A stretch of DNA of 64,000 nucleotides from Adenophora triphylla var. japonica (taxonomy: Eukaryota > Streptophyta > Magnoliopsida > Asterales > Campanulaceae). This document shows positions 49,638 to 60,340 of this stretch, one piece after another. The notes under the pieces are model-generated. The model worked only from the letters and a program-made list of their open reading frames with translations. It did no database searches and was not told the DNA's origin. A program made the translations under genes and the position numbers. The stretch covers positions 186,001 through 250,000 of the forward strand of contig JAFEMH010001234.1 of assembly GCA_022495995.1 (NCBI GenBank), in the 5' to 3' direction. Numbering within the stretch: the stretch's first letter is position 1; every line of letters begins with the position of its first letter.

Positions 49638-51180
49638 GTGGTATCAAAGCCCCGTTCGTATGGTTAAGTTTGAATTAATATGCTAGAATTAAGATATAAA
49701 TTGTTTATATGCTTATTGCATGTTTTGTATGTGGTAGAATCTTATTGTTTATGTGAAACAATGTGAAAATCGTTTTCTGTTCATATTGAATTAAATCTGT
49801 TAAAGGCTGTTTATATGATTTAATTGCTTTGTGATTAGAATTGATTGAAGCTGGAAATCTGCAAACTGGCAACTCGTGTCACGCGACATAGTTGGTTTAT
49901 GTCACGCGACAGAGTTGGCCATGGATTGTCTGGTGGCATCGTTGGGTCGCGCGACAGATCAAGACTCTGGAAGTCTCTGTCACGCGACAAAACAAGCCCA
50001 ATCTGGGCATAATCAGTTTGTTAGACAATCCTGCTAATCTGTGAATGTGTTTACAATCTGATATGTTTATGTCTTAATCTGAATGCTATAAATTTCTGGG
50101 AATTGAGTTTATAGGGCTATGCTAGATTAATTCATTGTTTATGCATGCTTAATTATTTTAAATGTGTTTTTATTAATTGTTGCTATGCATGAATTATATG
50201 TTCTTAAGTGTTAAGAATTTTATTAGATGTTTGGTTGAAACATTGATTTATTATTTCCTAAATGTTTAGTTGAAACATTAAATTTTGGTTTTCTGGTTGT
50301 TTATGAGAAACAAGTCAGTTTACGCAAAATTTGAAGGAATCTGATTGTTTATGAGAAACAAGTCAGTTTATGAGTCTGATTGTTTATGAGAAACAAGTCA
50401 GTATACAAAGTATTGATTATGTTGCATTCAAATTGGTATTGTAATTGTGCATGACTAGGAGAGTTCTGTCGAAGAAAGATTTGGTACTTAAGCAGTCCTT
50501 GTGGCTCACCTATTTTCTTGAGAACTTACCTGGTGTACATTATGATTATCATTGTTGATATGCTGATAATCTGCTTTAAAGAACTTTCGTTTAACTTTTA
50601 AGTTCTTTATGCCAATCCATGATTAAAACACTTGAGACCACTCGGATAGCTTTGGGTGGGCTTGCCATAGCAAGGTGCTTTGATTCTATTTCGTTTGCGA
50701 GCAAGATGAGGAAATGGTGGTTCCTATACGTTTAAAGTGGATGAACTTAATTGGGTTATCAAAATGGTTTTGGACCCAAGGCATAAGATGAGATTAAAAT
50801 ATGCTTAGACATATGATGTCTTAAATAAATCTCATAAAAGATCTAAGAGTCATATACGATATGATTGATATTTTCTACCTAATTAATTTAATTTTGAGCG
50901 GTGCGTCATAGCGTACTTGAGATTAAATTAAAGTTGGATCTTCATATTATGCTTATTTGCATTGGAAGGTGTATGATTTAGTGGAAGTATTTGTGAAATA
51001 CATTATTTGCTCTTAGATGATAAATGTGTTGGTATTGATATGTGTTCATATAATTTGTATATTTTGTTGTAGAAGTAGCATTACATAATGATAATTGCGA
51101 TTCGTCCTTATGAAGGACAAAATTCGAAAGGAACGATACAAATAATTTTGATTGGATCAGAAGCCTAAAGAATGGTTCTT
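49638..51180 (+). other. Copia-D leader and eroded gag start
   Basis: PBS, then sequence carrying four TGTCACGCGACA-type boxes (49877-49888, 49900-49911, 49944-49957, 49978-49989). Direct repeats follow, containing tgtttatgagaaacaagtca (50289, 50342, 50380 areas). Gag would begin here but no frame is readable. Confidence 0.5.
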
Positions 51181-54100
51181 AGGCAAATGTGTATGTTCTT
51201 GACGAATCCGTTCCTACTGAACCCACCGCAAATGTTGCAAAGGGCAAATAAGGAGCAACATTAGAAACATGTTGATGATTCTAATAGTATTGCTTGCCTT
51301 ACAACTGCCACCATGTTTAAAGGCTCTTATGAAGAACCTTGAACTCATGAAAACTGCTTTTGTTCTAGCAATACGCAAAAGGAAACGTTCCAAGTGCAAG
51401 CTAGGCAAAAGATGTATGTTGTGGTGAAGGCTCTTAATGCATGAGATGCAACTAGGAGCAATCCGCAATAGTGTTAATGGTTAACACAAGAAAGGGGTTC
51501 AAAAGGAAGGAAAAGAAGGAAAAGCAAAAGTTGCTAAACCTAGGACAAAAGTTGTCAAAGCCGAAAAGGCTAAACCCAAAGTGTCTCAAAAGGATGCAGT
51601 TTGCTACCATTGCAATAAGATTGTCATTGGAAGCAAAGTTGCAAGGCTTATTAGGAAGGCCTAAAAGGTGAAGAAGGGCAATATGATTGCTACTAATTCA
51701 AGTATCTATATGATAGATATTTTCCTTTCGAATTCTTGTTCTTGGGTATATGATACCGGATTGGATTCCACATTTGTTTAAATGTGCAAGGAACAAAGAA
51801 TAGAAAGCTACTCAAATAAGGTAAATTAAACCTATGCATAGGAATTGAGCAAGAGTTGCAACATTAGCCATAAGGGACTTATGAAGCCACTTTACCTTGA
51901 GGACTAGTACTTGTTTTGAACAAGTATGACTACGTTTCGGTTTTGAGTAGGAGTATTATTTCCGTTTCTCATATGGATGATGAAGGATATAATTTTCTTA
52001 TTAAAATAAGAAGTTTTATATTTATTTAATGATATGCCTTATTGTATTGCATATGTCATTGAATGGTCTTCATATCCTTGTTGTTAAGAAACAAAATAAT
52101 ATTAAAGATATCTAGAATATAAATGGGAAATCTAAATCGAATAATATGAACAACGCGTTCATATGGCATTGCCGGCTTGGTCAGATAAATAAGAAACATA
52201 TATCTAAATTCCATTAACATGGACTTTTAGACTCATATGACGATGAATCATTTGAGGAATGTGGATCTTATTTATTGGGATTATTGACCAAACCACCCTA
52301 CACTAAAGAGTAGTGGGAGGGCTAGTGACTTATTGGTCATTATACATAAGATGTATATGGACTATTAAGCAGCAATGCTAGGGGAGGATTTTGGTGTTTC
52401 ATCACATTCACCGACAACTTATCTAGATATGACTATGTCTATCTGATGAAGTCCAAAGGTGAATCGTTTGAGGTGTTTCGAACATTTCAAGATGAAGTAC
52501 AAAACAACTTGGCAAAAATATCTAGTACTTCGATTAGATCGAGGTGATGGATATTTGAGCCAAGAGTTTGACAATCATCTCAAAAACTATTAAATCGTTT
52601 CAGAGTTGACTCCACCCGGAACACCACATTGTATGGTGTGTCTGAAAGGAGGAATTGAACCTTGTAAGACATGGTTCGTTCGATGATGTGTCAATTAGAC
52701 TTTCCTATTTCCTATTTCCTTTTGAGGATATGCATTAGAAATAATGCGGTTACACTGAATCGAGTCCTTACTAAATCAGTTCCTAAGGCCCCACATGAGA
52801 TGTGGCATGGAAGAATGTCTTTCATGAAGATTTGGGGTTGCAAATCTTATGTAAAGAGACTTGTCTCTTATAAGTTAGCACCAAATCTGACAAGGTTATT
52901 TTCAGAAATTAATCTTACAACCGCAAATGAGAACAAAATGTTTGTTGGTCTATACGATTTGTTTCTTGAGAAATAGTTTTTCAATAAAGAATCTAATGGG
53001 AGTAAAATTAATCTTGAAGAAGTTCAAGAACCCGAAAATAATATGGAACCAAGAGTAGAGACGGAACCAAGTTCACAAAGGAGTTGTGGAACCGGTTCAA
53101 AATGCACAAGTCCATCGTAGATCGGATAGGTTACAATCCGAACCCAAGAAATATTGATTTCTTGTATCGGAAAGTAATGAAGTGGAATTCATTGAAAATG
53201 ACAATCCTACTTCCTATTTTGAGGCGATGTCCGCTCCTAATTTGGATAAATGGTTAGGAACCATGGAATCCGAATTACAATTCATGTTTGATGATCAAGT
53301 TTGGAACTTGATTGAGCTACCTGAAGGGGTAAAAACTAAAGGGTGCAAGTAGGTCTTCAAAACCGACAAGGATTGGAAGGTGTATACTTTCATGACTAAG
53401 GATTGTAGCAAAGGGATTTAGGTTAATTCATAGTATTGACTATGTTGAAACCTTTTCGCCAGTTACAATGTCGAAGTCTATTAGAATTTCAATTGCCATG
53501 ATTGCATATTATGACTATGTGATATGACAAATAGATGTCAAACGACTTTCTTAAGGATGTGTATAGTACACAACCCGAAGTCTTGTCGATCTGAGAAATT
53601 CTAATAAAATATGCATGTTGCAAAATCCATGAGATGGATTGAAGCAAGCTTCGAGGAATTGGAATCTTCATTTTTGATGAATCAATCAAAGAGTTTGATT
53701 TCATCAAGTACGAAGATGAATCTTGTGTATGCATGAAATTCAGTGGAAGCGTAGTATTATTTCTATTGTTTTATTACAATGATATCTTACTCATTGAAAA
53801 AATTTGTTGCGACACTTAAGACTGTCAAGTCTTGGTCAATGAAAGGATTCTCAATGAAAGATATGGGTGAAGCCGCTTACATCCTTGGCATCGAAATCTA
53901 TAGAGATAGATCTAAAAGGGTTAAATTGGTTTGAGTCAAAATAATCACATTGACAAGGTTCTTAGAAGAGTCTAAGATAAGTAACTTGTCAATGGGTCAT
54001 GGTGTTTTCTCTTAGCAATACTCATTGTCCTATGACAAGTGATGAGCAAAAGGGAATAAATGAAGTTCTGTATGCTTCGGCATCTGGATCTGTCATGTAT

Positions 54101-54700
54101 GCCATGATTAGTACTAAACCCGACGTCTCGTATGCTTTGAGCATGACTAGTCGATACCAATCTGATCCTGTTGAGAACCATTGTATGGAAGTTAAAACGA
54201 TCCTTGAGTACTTAAGAAGAACTAAGGATACGTTCTTGACATTGAAAGGTTGGAAGTTAATCTTGTTGTAAGGGTTACATAGATACTAGCTTCCAAACTG
54301 ACAAAGTTAATTTAAAATCGCAATTAGGATTTGTGTTTATGCTTATTAAAGATGCGGTTGTGATTGGAAGAGTTCTAAGAAGAAAATCGTAGCCGATTCT
54401 ACTACTAAGGCCGAATTTTAGCAACATATGATGTGGCTAAAAGAGGCAGTTTGAATCAAAAGTTCATTTAGTGATTTTGGAAACGTTCCAAGTATTACTA
54501 ATCGATGGAACTTTGTTGTGACAATTGTGGTGCCATTTGTGCAAACAATGGAGCCAAGATCACAACAGCGATCCAAACACTCACTTAGACGTTTTTCGAG
54601 AAATTCATAAAGAATGAGAAGACGTTAATATATGCAAAGTATCAACCGATGATGACATTAGGGATTCACTTACAAATACCCTCGCACAGGCAGAAGCATG
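51181..54700 (+). pseudogene. Copia-D gag-pol pseudogene
   Basis: Readable islands in order. Gag zinc knuckle remnant KDAVCYHCNK (about 51593). Protease active site WVYDTGLDS (about 51745). Integrase C-terminal part APHEMWHGRMSFMKIWGCKS (52790) and YVKRLVSYKLAPN. RT start LDKWLGTMESELQFMFDDQV (53245), WNLIELPEGVK, and a YNDILL segment where YVDD is expected (about 53775). KPDVSYALSMTSRYQSDPVE lies at 54115, in the stretch between RT and RNase H. The end of RNase H is DSLTNTLAQAEA (54665). Dozens of stops and small indels separate them, so no functional protein remains. Confidence 0.85.
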
Positions 54701-54761
54701 ACGGTCATGTTAGATTCATGAGTATTCGATACATAGATGGAGCCTAGTGCAAGTGGGAGAC

Positions 54762-56142
54762 TGTTGGTGTAATGCCCTAGGCTTTAGTTATGTTTAACTT
54801 AAAACCGTTATGTATCGTCTTTATCGTTTAAGTTTATTATTTGATTATTATATATTTTGCATATTTATTGTAATAATCTCCGTTCCTAATTATTAAGAGA
54901 ATAATTAGTATAATTGTCAATGGATAATCATATGATGATTATATGCATAGAGATGCACATTGAAATTATGGGTACTTGTTAGTGAACAAGTGACTGGACT
55001 TGACCCGTATGAGATTTATGTCATGGTCAAATGTCATAATTAAATCTCATATGGTCACTTCATTTAGTCCCTAGACCTGAGATTATCATGACCTTACATA
55101 TGATGAAAGTCATGTTTGATTTTAGTCAAACGATATCTTAACACGATATTTATAAAGGCTATCTTTGGCATGATTAGATTCATGATGGGAAGGATGATAA
55201 GTCAAGATGGAATTTGTCCCTCGAAAGAGAGATGTTTTGCTTGGGCCCATCGATGAGTGATAATGATGAAAGAGTGTGGCCACACCCCAATTCGATTGGA
55301 TTATCATTATACTCAAGATCGAGAAAGCATTGAACAATTACAAGTTGACATGGACCATGACTTGTGTTCAATATAACATCGTGAGACATAGGGAGAAATG
55401 GAAGTGTACCATTGAAAACGTGAACTCTTACGTTATATTATTTGGGTAGACATAATGGCTTGCTAGAGTCCATTTATGTCTTATGAGGGTCGATTTGATC
55501 GAGCTCATTGCCAACATAATATAATCCTATTGGGTCACACACAACTAGAATGAATTGGTTAAACCAAAGGAAGAACGATTGAGAAATCCTGATGTGACTT
55601 GTTGCACCGCGCGACACAACTTGCCCATGGGCTGCTTGTGGTCGTGCGACACAACAATGCTGATGCGGTTTGGTAGACAGTTTCCTAATACGATTAGGAA
55701 ACTAATATCAATACTAAGGTAGTATAAATATATGCAGTCTGTAAACCCTAATCAAGCTAGCCGAATTTTCCAAGGGAAAAATCACACCAAAAAGGTTTCT
55801 CAATATTCTTCCATAGGTTTAAGAATCTAGCAATTCACAAGAACTGTTCTTGGTTCATTCTAATGTGTGGATACTAGTAGAGGGTCTTCGCTCGTACGAC
55901 GATCAAGGCCTAGAGTTCTAAGTGTTCAAGCAATCTGAAGTTTCAAGATTTTTGAAGATCGAAGTTTGTGATTCAAAGTCACATTGATAATTGTTCGATA
56001 GCTCAAGAACGGAAAGCAATAAAGGTTGGTAAATTCTATCTCATAGGAATTCAATTTAATCTTATAGAACGGATCTTAGGGCTTGGATTTTGTGTTAATT
56101 AGATGTTTAATTCCGCTGCGCATGGACCCATAAAACCCAACA
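54762..56142 (+). repeat. Copia-D 3' LTR
   Basis: Near-identical to the 5' LTR. It has one CG box unit where the 5' LTR has two, and CGCGCGAC where the 5' copy has CGCGTGAC, consistent with decay of methylated CpG. The inverted repeat before TATA is at 55680-55702 and TATA is at 55723. Confidence 0.95.
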
Positions 56143-56372
56143 TTATGTCTCACACATTTGCACACACGTTTGAATGAATTAGATGTTGAACATAGAAAGA
56201 CTCGTCTACGGACGAGGCGTGTTGGGTGAACTCTCGGTTCTTCCCAACACGTAACCTGACCCCCGAACCCATTTTCTCTTTTCAAAAAGGTTTTCAATGT
56301 TTCCTTTAAAATGGCGTGGCGACTCACAAAACGAATTTTTCTTAAATTTTCGGCGAGCGTACATTCAGCTAC

Positions 56373-58680
56373 ACCACATGAAGGCCATAGCTCCACTCTC
56401 AATCAGTGTGTCAAGTTCATAAACCGGCAAGGAGATCTCGAGGTCATCAGAGGAGACAGTTTCCTCATAGCAAACGAAGCCGAAATGCCAATTAAGCGTG
56501 CCGCAACCAGGCACCGGGGCTACCTCCCGCAAACCGACCAAAGGACAACCAGTGCAATTCTCATCAGAATCCCTCAGAGTCCGGAGGTGCTAACTATGTC
56601 AACGTCCTCGAGCAGGAAGATCCTGAAGCAGTCAGATTCATCAAGTTCAACTGCCGTTTTCGAAACTTGGACTCCGACTGGAAAGAAACCTTGAGCATCG
56701 CAATGATACGGGTACACAAACCCCCTATCTCCGGTCGATGATTTGTCAGTATCCTTTGAGCAAACTCTTTGGCCACGCCAGACGAAGAAATCTTCACGAT
56801 AAAGGTCAACAGGCACCGGCACACTCGTGATGAATGTATGGCAGTCGTCTGGGATGTTTTACACGCAGAATTACCCACTGAACCCCTTTTCTCAAACGAA
56901 GGGCATGATGTTTTTCTAGCAACACCAGCTTCGCAATAGGGCGCGAGACGTCCTTTGGTCTGGGTTGAACCGTCAGATGGCGACGAATCAGGATTCTCCG
57001 GAGTAGAAGACGCGACAGATCCGCAGGAAGATCCTTACATACATATGCTCAGCTTCGGGGATGGCACCAGTTCCGACGAGGTCACCTACAATGAGGGCTC
57101 CAATACCATGGAAATCGTCAAACTTAATGTCCAGTACAGATAGTTATCCGGCGAGTGGAAACAACTGATTGACACGACAAAGAACCCTTCTGATCATGTA
57201 ACCGACGACGACTTCGTCAACATCATCTTCTCCAGATATCCCGACGATGCCAAGGATCCAGTCCTTATTGTCAGATTCTGCAATGCCAAAGTTACCCTTG
57301 ACGATTGCCTGATCATGGTAAACGAGGCCCTGGCCAAGAGAGCTCAAGGCTCATCATCATTTCCAGTTATCAGCCCCAGTGGCAACCGGCCCGTGCCGTC
57401 AGTCAAACTCACAGCCAAGAGCGTCGCCAAGGCCGAAGGCATCGACAAAGGAGACGAAACTCCTCACCTTGCTACAAGTCAGATCAGCCTCGGGAACGCC
57501 TCCAGCAGCCACCCTGAGAACATCTGCAAAAGTCCTCCCAGCGAGACAGATCAAGCTTTCGAAGAAAGGAACGATCACCTCAGCATCAACATGCTCAAGT
57601 TCAACCCTGTTCCCAGCCATCACGGCCACGGATTCAGGCATCCCGCCAGCAAGCTGCTAGCTCTGATAGACTTGGCTCTCGAACGAGATCACGAGACCAT
57701 CAACATCGCAGAGTTCAACACCCCCGTTGGTTTGATCAAGCAGATATGGGCAAACTTCTTGGTAACCGAAATCAAAGAAGGCCGCATGGAATGTCCCAGC
57801 ACGACTTCCTTCGTCAATATAATCCAAGTGTTTCCGCCATTCGGAGATTTGGATGTGATGACAGTTCTAGACACCAGTCAGACAGCGCGCACCTACGGAG
57901 ACTGTTTAGCTCTCGCAAGGAAAGCCCTCCTGGAACTAGCTGCACAAGAAAATCACCTCTGGGACGAAAACAAAGCTCAGAAGACTCACAGGGACCAAGC
58001 CCTTAAAGCGTCACAAGCAGTTTCGGACAGAAAGCTAGAGGCCACTCTAGACCAATTCGACCTCAAAGGTTTTGCCCACGGCAACTTCCTGGATTACCAT
58101 CGCTTCTCAAAAAACCCCCTCTGGAAAGGGAGGGCGGTCAACGGTCCTAACGACATAGGAGATGGAATGGCCCAGCACAAGAAATACCTAGCCCAGCAGC
58201 ATGAGGAATACAAGCGCTTATCTCCCCGAGAGAAGCAAGCCCTTTGTGAAAGCGACGACGAAGATAATGAAGCTATTCTCTTCCAAGCCGATCGTGAAGT
58301 AACCAAAACCGGAATCCCAAGGGTCCTGGGAGGATGGGAGCGGATCATTTCCACAAACTACAGCATTCGTTTACAAAAACGACCAACTGTGGCAAAAGCC
58401 AGTCACATGGGCAGACGTCCGGGAAGCTGTATACTCACCTTCCGACATACTCGCCACTCAGTTAAAGCAGCAGAGGAAACAGGAGAGCATACTCCTCCTT
58501 AATACCCCACCGCTGTGGATGGAAGACCTCAAAGCACCACACCTGAAAAGAAGACAGGAAAGAGTGTCAATCACAAACAGATGCAGACAAGTGAAAAATG
58601 AGACAAGGAAGAGAAAAAGAGAGCTCACATCCAAAGCGAACGGGAAACAGCAAAGAGAATTCTCTTCCCCCCGAGAGTAT
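56373..58680 (+). pseudogene. TatB protease end and gag-pro tail
   Basis: After the second GCTAC the protease resumes as HHMKAIA and, one base out of frame, STLNQCVKFINRQGDLEVIR, the expected continuation of GRAWL. Then, with several frame changes and stops, come DPEAVRFIKFNCRFRNLD (about 56610), SDGDESGFSGVEDATDPQED (56970) and EIVKLNVQYR (57112). A long open stretch follows (57315-58502, 395 codons) with PASKLLALIDLALERDHETI, IKQIWANFLVTEIKEGRMEC and TYGDCLALARKALLELAAQE. Near 58370 the better frame shifts to NDQLWQKPVTWADVREAVYS and runs to 58687. I recognise no RT or other enzyme. The segment is hydrophilic, probably helical, and of unknown function. Confidence 0.5.
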
Positions 58681-60079
58681 TTATCCAAAGCAAAATAGAG
58701 CTTGGCCAAGCCAGCTTCTCCCCAGGCGAATCCTCTCACCGCCTCCAAGTATGTTAAAGAGCCAAGCAAGGCAAACTGACACTTCGTATCAGCATTGGGA
58801 AAAATGGTCGCTGACAGAGCAAACCATAAGAATGCCCGAGTCAATCGATCGACTGTCATCCTCTCAGAACCAGCCAAATACGCATTAATACCTCTTCTAA
58901 GGTGTCCCTCCATCGGACTGTACAGAATGTCGGTACCCTTTGCGTCCGTGATGTCAAAACCCAACAGATCCGTGAGCTGCTCCATGGTGAACTCCTCAAA
59001 CCACTCTATGGGACTACCCCAGAAGGACAACCCGGTGATAGCTGCGAAATCCGTTGGAGTAATCGTTGCCTCCCCCCACCTGAAATGAAAAGTGTGGGTC
59101 GTATCCCACCAGTGCTCGCTCAAGGCCACGTGAACAAGTTTGACCCTCTGTGTCAACGCCACTACAGCCACTGCACTAATGAAGCCCCCAGACCGGAATC
59201 TACTACCATCTGTCGAGGACTTCTCTCTTCACCCCGAGCCACGTTTGGAGCATTCCCCACATCTCGCTCACCGCCTCGACGTTCCGGCCCCTTACTCTTT
59301 GTAGTAGACAAGTCTATCGGTCCTCGCCCTTGCAGGTAAGACACAGCAAAGGTATGTTAATACCCAAATAACGTATGCAAAATGTGCATGCCATGAAACA
59401 AAAGCATATAAATATCATCACAAAGATATAATCCAATCATTCAAAAAATCTTCTGTTTCAGTTCAGAGTAATTTCAAAAATCTCCCGTCTCAGTTCGGAA
59501 TCACTTCAAAAAATCTTCCGTTTCAGTTCGAAATCAGTTCAAAAAATCTTTCGTTTCAGTTCGGAATCAGTTCAAAAAAAATCTTTCGTTTCAGTTTGGA
59601 AACATTTCAAAAACCTCTGTCTCAGTTCGGAGTCATTTCAAAAAATTCCCGTCTCAGTTCAGAATTTTTTCCATATCATTTCAAAATCTCCGTCCCAAAT
59701 TAATACACTTTAAATTTGGAAAACATAGCTAGGCATGAAATTTCTTCACCAAATTTTCTACATTGTCTACCCATACCCTCAATTGCATCAAACAACAATC
59801 AATTTCAACAAAAGGGCATAACAAGATCAAAAGCCCCAAATCGGGCAACAAGAACCCTAATCTCACAAAAAATCAATTCAAAATTCAAAAAAACATTCAA
59901 AGAAATTCAAGAATGCTTACCCTTCTTTCGATCCCTGCCTTGGATTTGTGATTATCTCGAGCCTTGTAAAACTCAGATGGATTCAAGGGATGCTCAGTCG
60001 CCCGCAACATTCTCTTGAGCTTCTCCCTCTCATTGTCGGTCCTCCTATGGCGGCCCCGTCGTCCTAATCTCCCTTCCAT
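58462..60079 (-). pseudogene. Antisense plant-mobile-domain gene carried by TatB
   Basis: Read on minus. Exon 1 starts at ATG 60079 (MEGRLGRRGRHRRTDNEREK...) and ends at 59921 before GTAAGC. After an acceptor-like GCAAG at 59329 follow DLSTTKSKGPERRGGERDVG and, in another frame from 59171, the domain itself: VALSEHWWDTTHTFHFRWGE, TITPTDFAAITGLSF, YSPMEGHLRRGINAYLAGSE, LTRAFLWFALSATIFPNADT and GFAWGEAGLAKLYFALDKYS. A canonical 86-bp intron (58628-58543, GTGAGC...TTTTCAG) joins in phase to VWCFEVFHPQRWGIKEEYAL, stop at 58462. Frame conflicts at the exon 1/2 junction and near 59170 suggest decay. The domain belongs to the MAIN/MAIL1 family. Its 3' end overlaps the sense frame by about 200 bp. 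Confidence 0.7.
59448..59690. repeat. 39-bp minisatellite in the antisense gene's first intron
   Basis: About six units of the form tttcagttcggaatcagttc plus aaaaaatcttt, with variable A-runs. Confidence 0.8.
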
Positions 60080-60209
60080 AGCGTTAATCTCTCAAAATTT
60101 CGACAAAGAATCAAAGAAATCGCAATTTTTTCTCTCTTCTCTCTCGGCCAGAACTCCAAAAATTTCTCTTTCTTTCTTTCTTTCTGCTCGACGGCTGACT
60201 TAAATCAGG

Positions 60210-60340
60210 CCAAATTGAAGGAAAGGCCGGACGGCCTGTTTTACCAGATGGGCCATCTTTGGCCAAATGACCATTCAGCCCCTCATCTTTTTAAATTTGA
60301 TGCTTTTGCTCAAATGTTCTTATGATTCTCTTGCTCTAGC
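60210..60340 (+). repeat. Repeated block preceding the 43-bp array
   Basis: Block with ggccaaattgaagga, the palindrome AGGCCG-GA-CGGCCT (60224-60237) and cagatgggccatctttggcc. It recurs at 60855-60985 and, in part, at 61038-61110, inside the array. Confidence 0.75.

Larger units (their letters stand above)
48244..56142 (+). mobile_element. Copia-D: Ty1/copia element with both LTRs
   Basis: LTRs at 48244-49637 (1,394 bp) and 54762-56142 (1,381 bp) differ at few positions. PBS TGGTATCAAAGCC at 49639, PPT AAGTGGGAGAC at 54751-54761, TSD TTATG on both sides (48239-48243, 56143-56147). Internal order gag, protease, integrase, RT, RNase H is that of Ty1/copia. Despite similar LTRs the coding region is full of stops, so it probably moved in trans or decayed after insertion. 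Confidence 0.95.
46827..56367 (+). mobile_element. TatC: solo LTR nested in TatB protease, itself split by Copia-D
   Basis: Starts TGTAAGTACGCCAATCC and ends GCGTACATTCA, flanked by GCTAC (46822-46826 and 56368-56372). Removing Copia-D (48244-56142 plus one TTATG) leaves about 1.64 kb without internal region, so it is a solo LTR left by LTR-LTR recombination. The TATA box CTATAAATAG lies at 47138-47147. A TGTC-ACGC-GACA box sits 37 bp upstream of it (47088-47101), and four more lie downstream (47782-47797, 47815-47830, 48039-48056, 48073-48087). Hairpins occur at 47384-47411, 47621-47670 and 47887-47940. The U5 double hairpin is at 56201-56251 and GGCGTGGCGACTC at about 56312. Confidence 0.9.

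Noticed and set aside
56574..57347. Minus-strand frames opposite the TatB gag-pro tail
   Set aside because: They are shadows of the sense coding region and lack any domain. Only the plant-mobile-domain exons are accepted on that strand.
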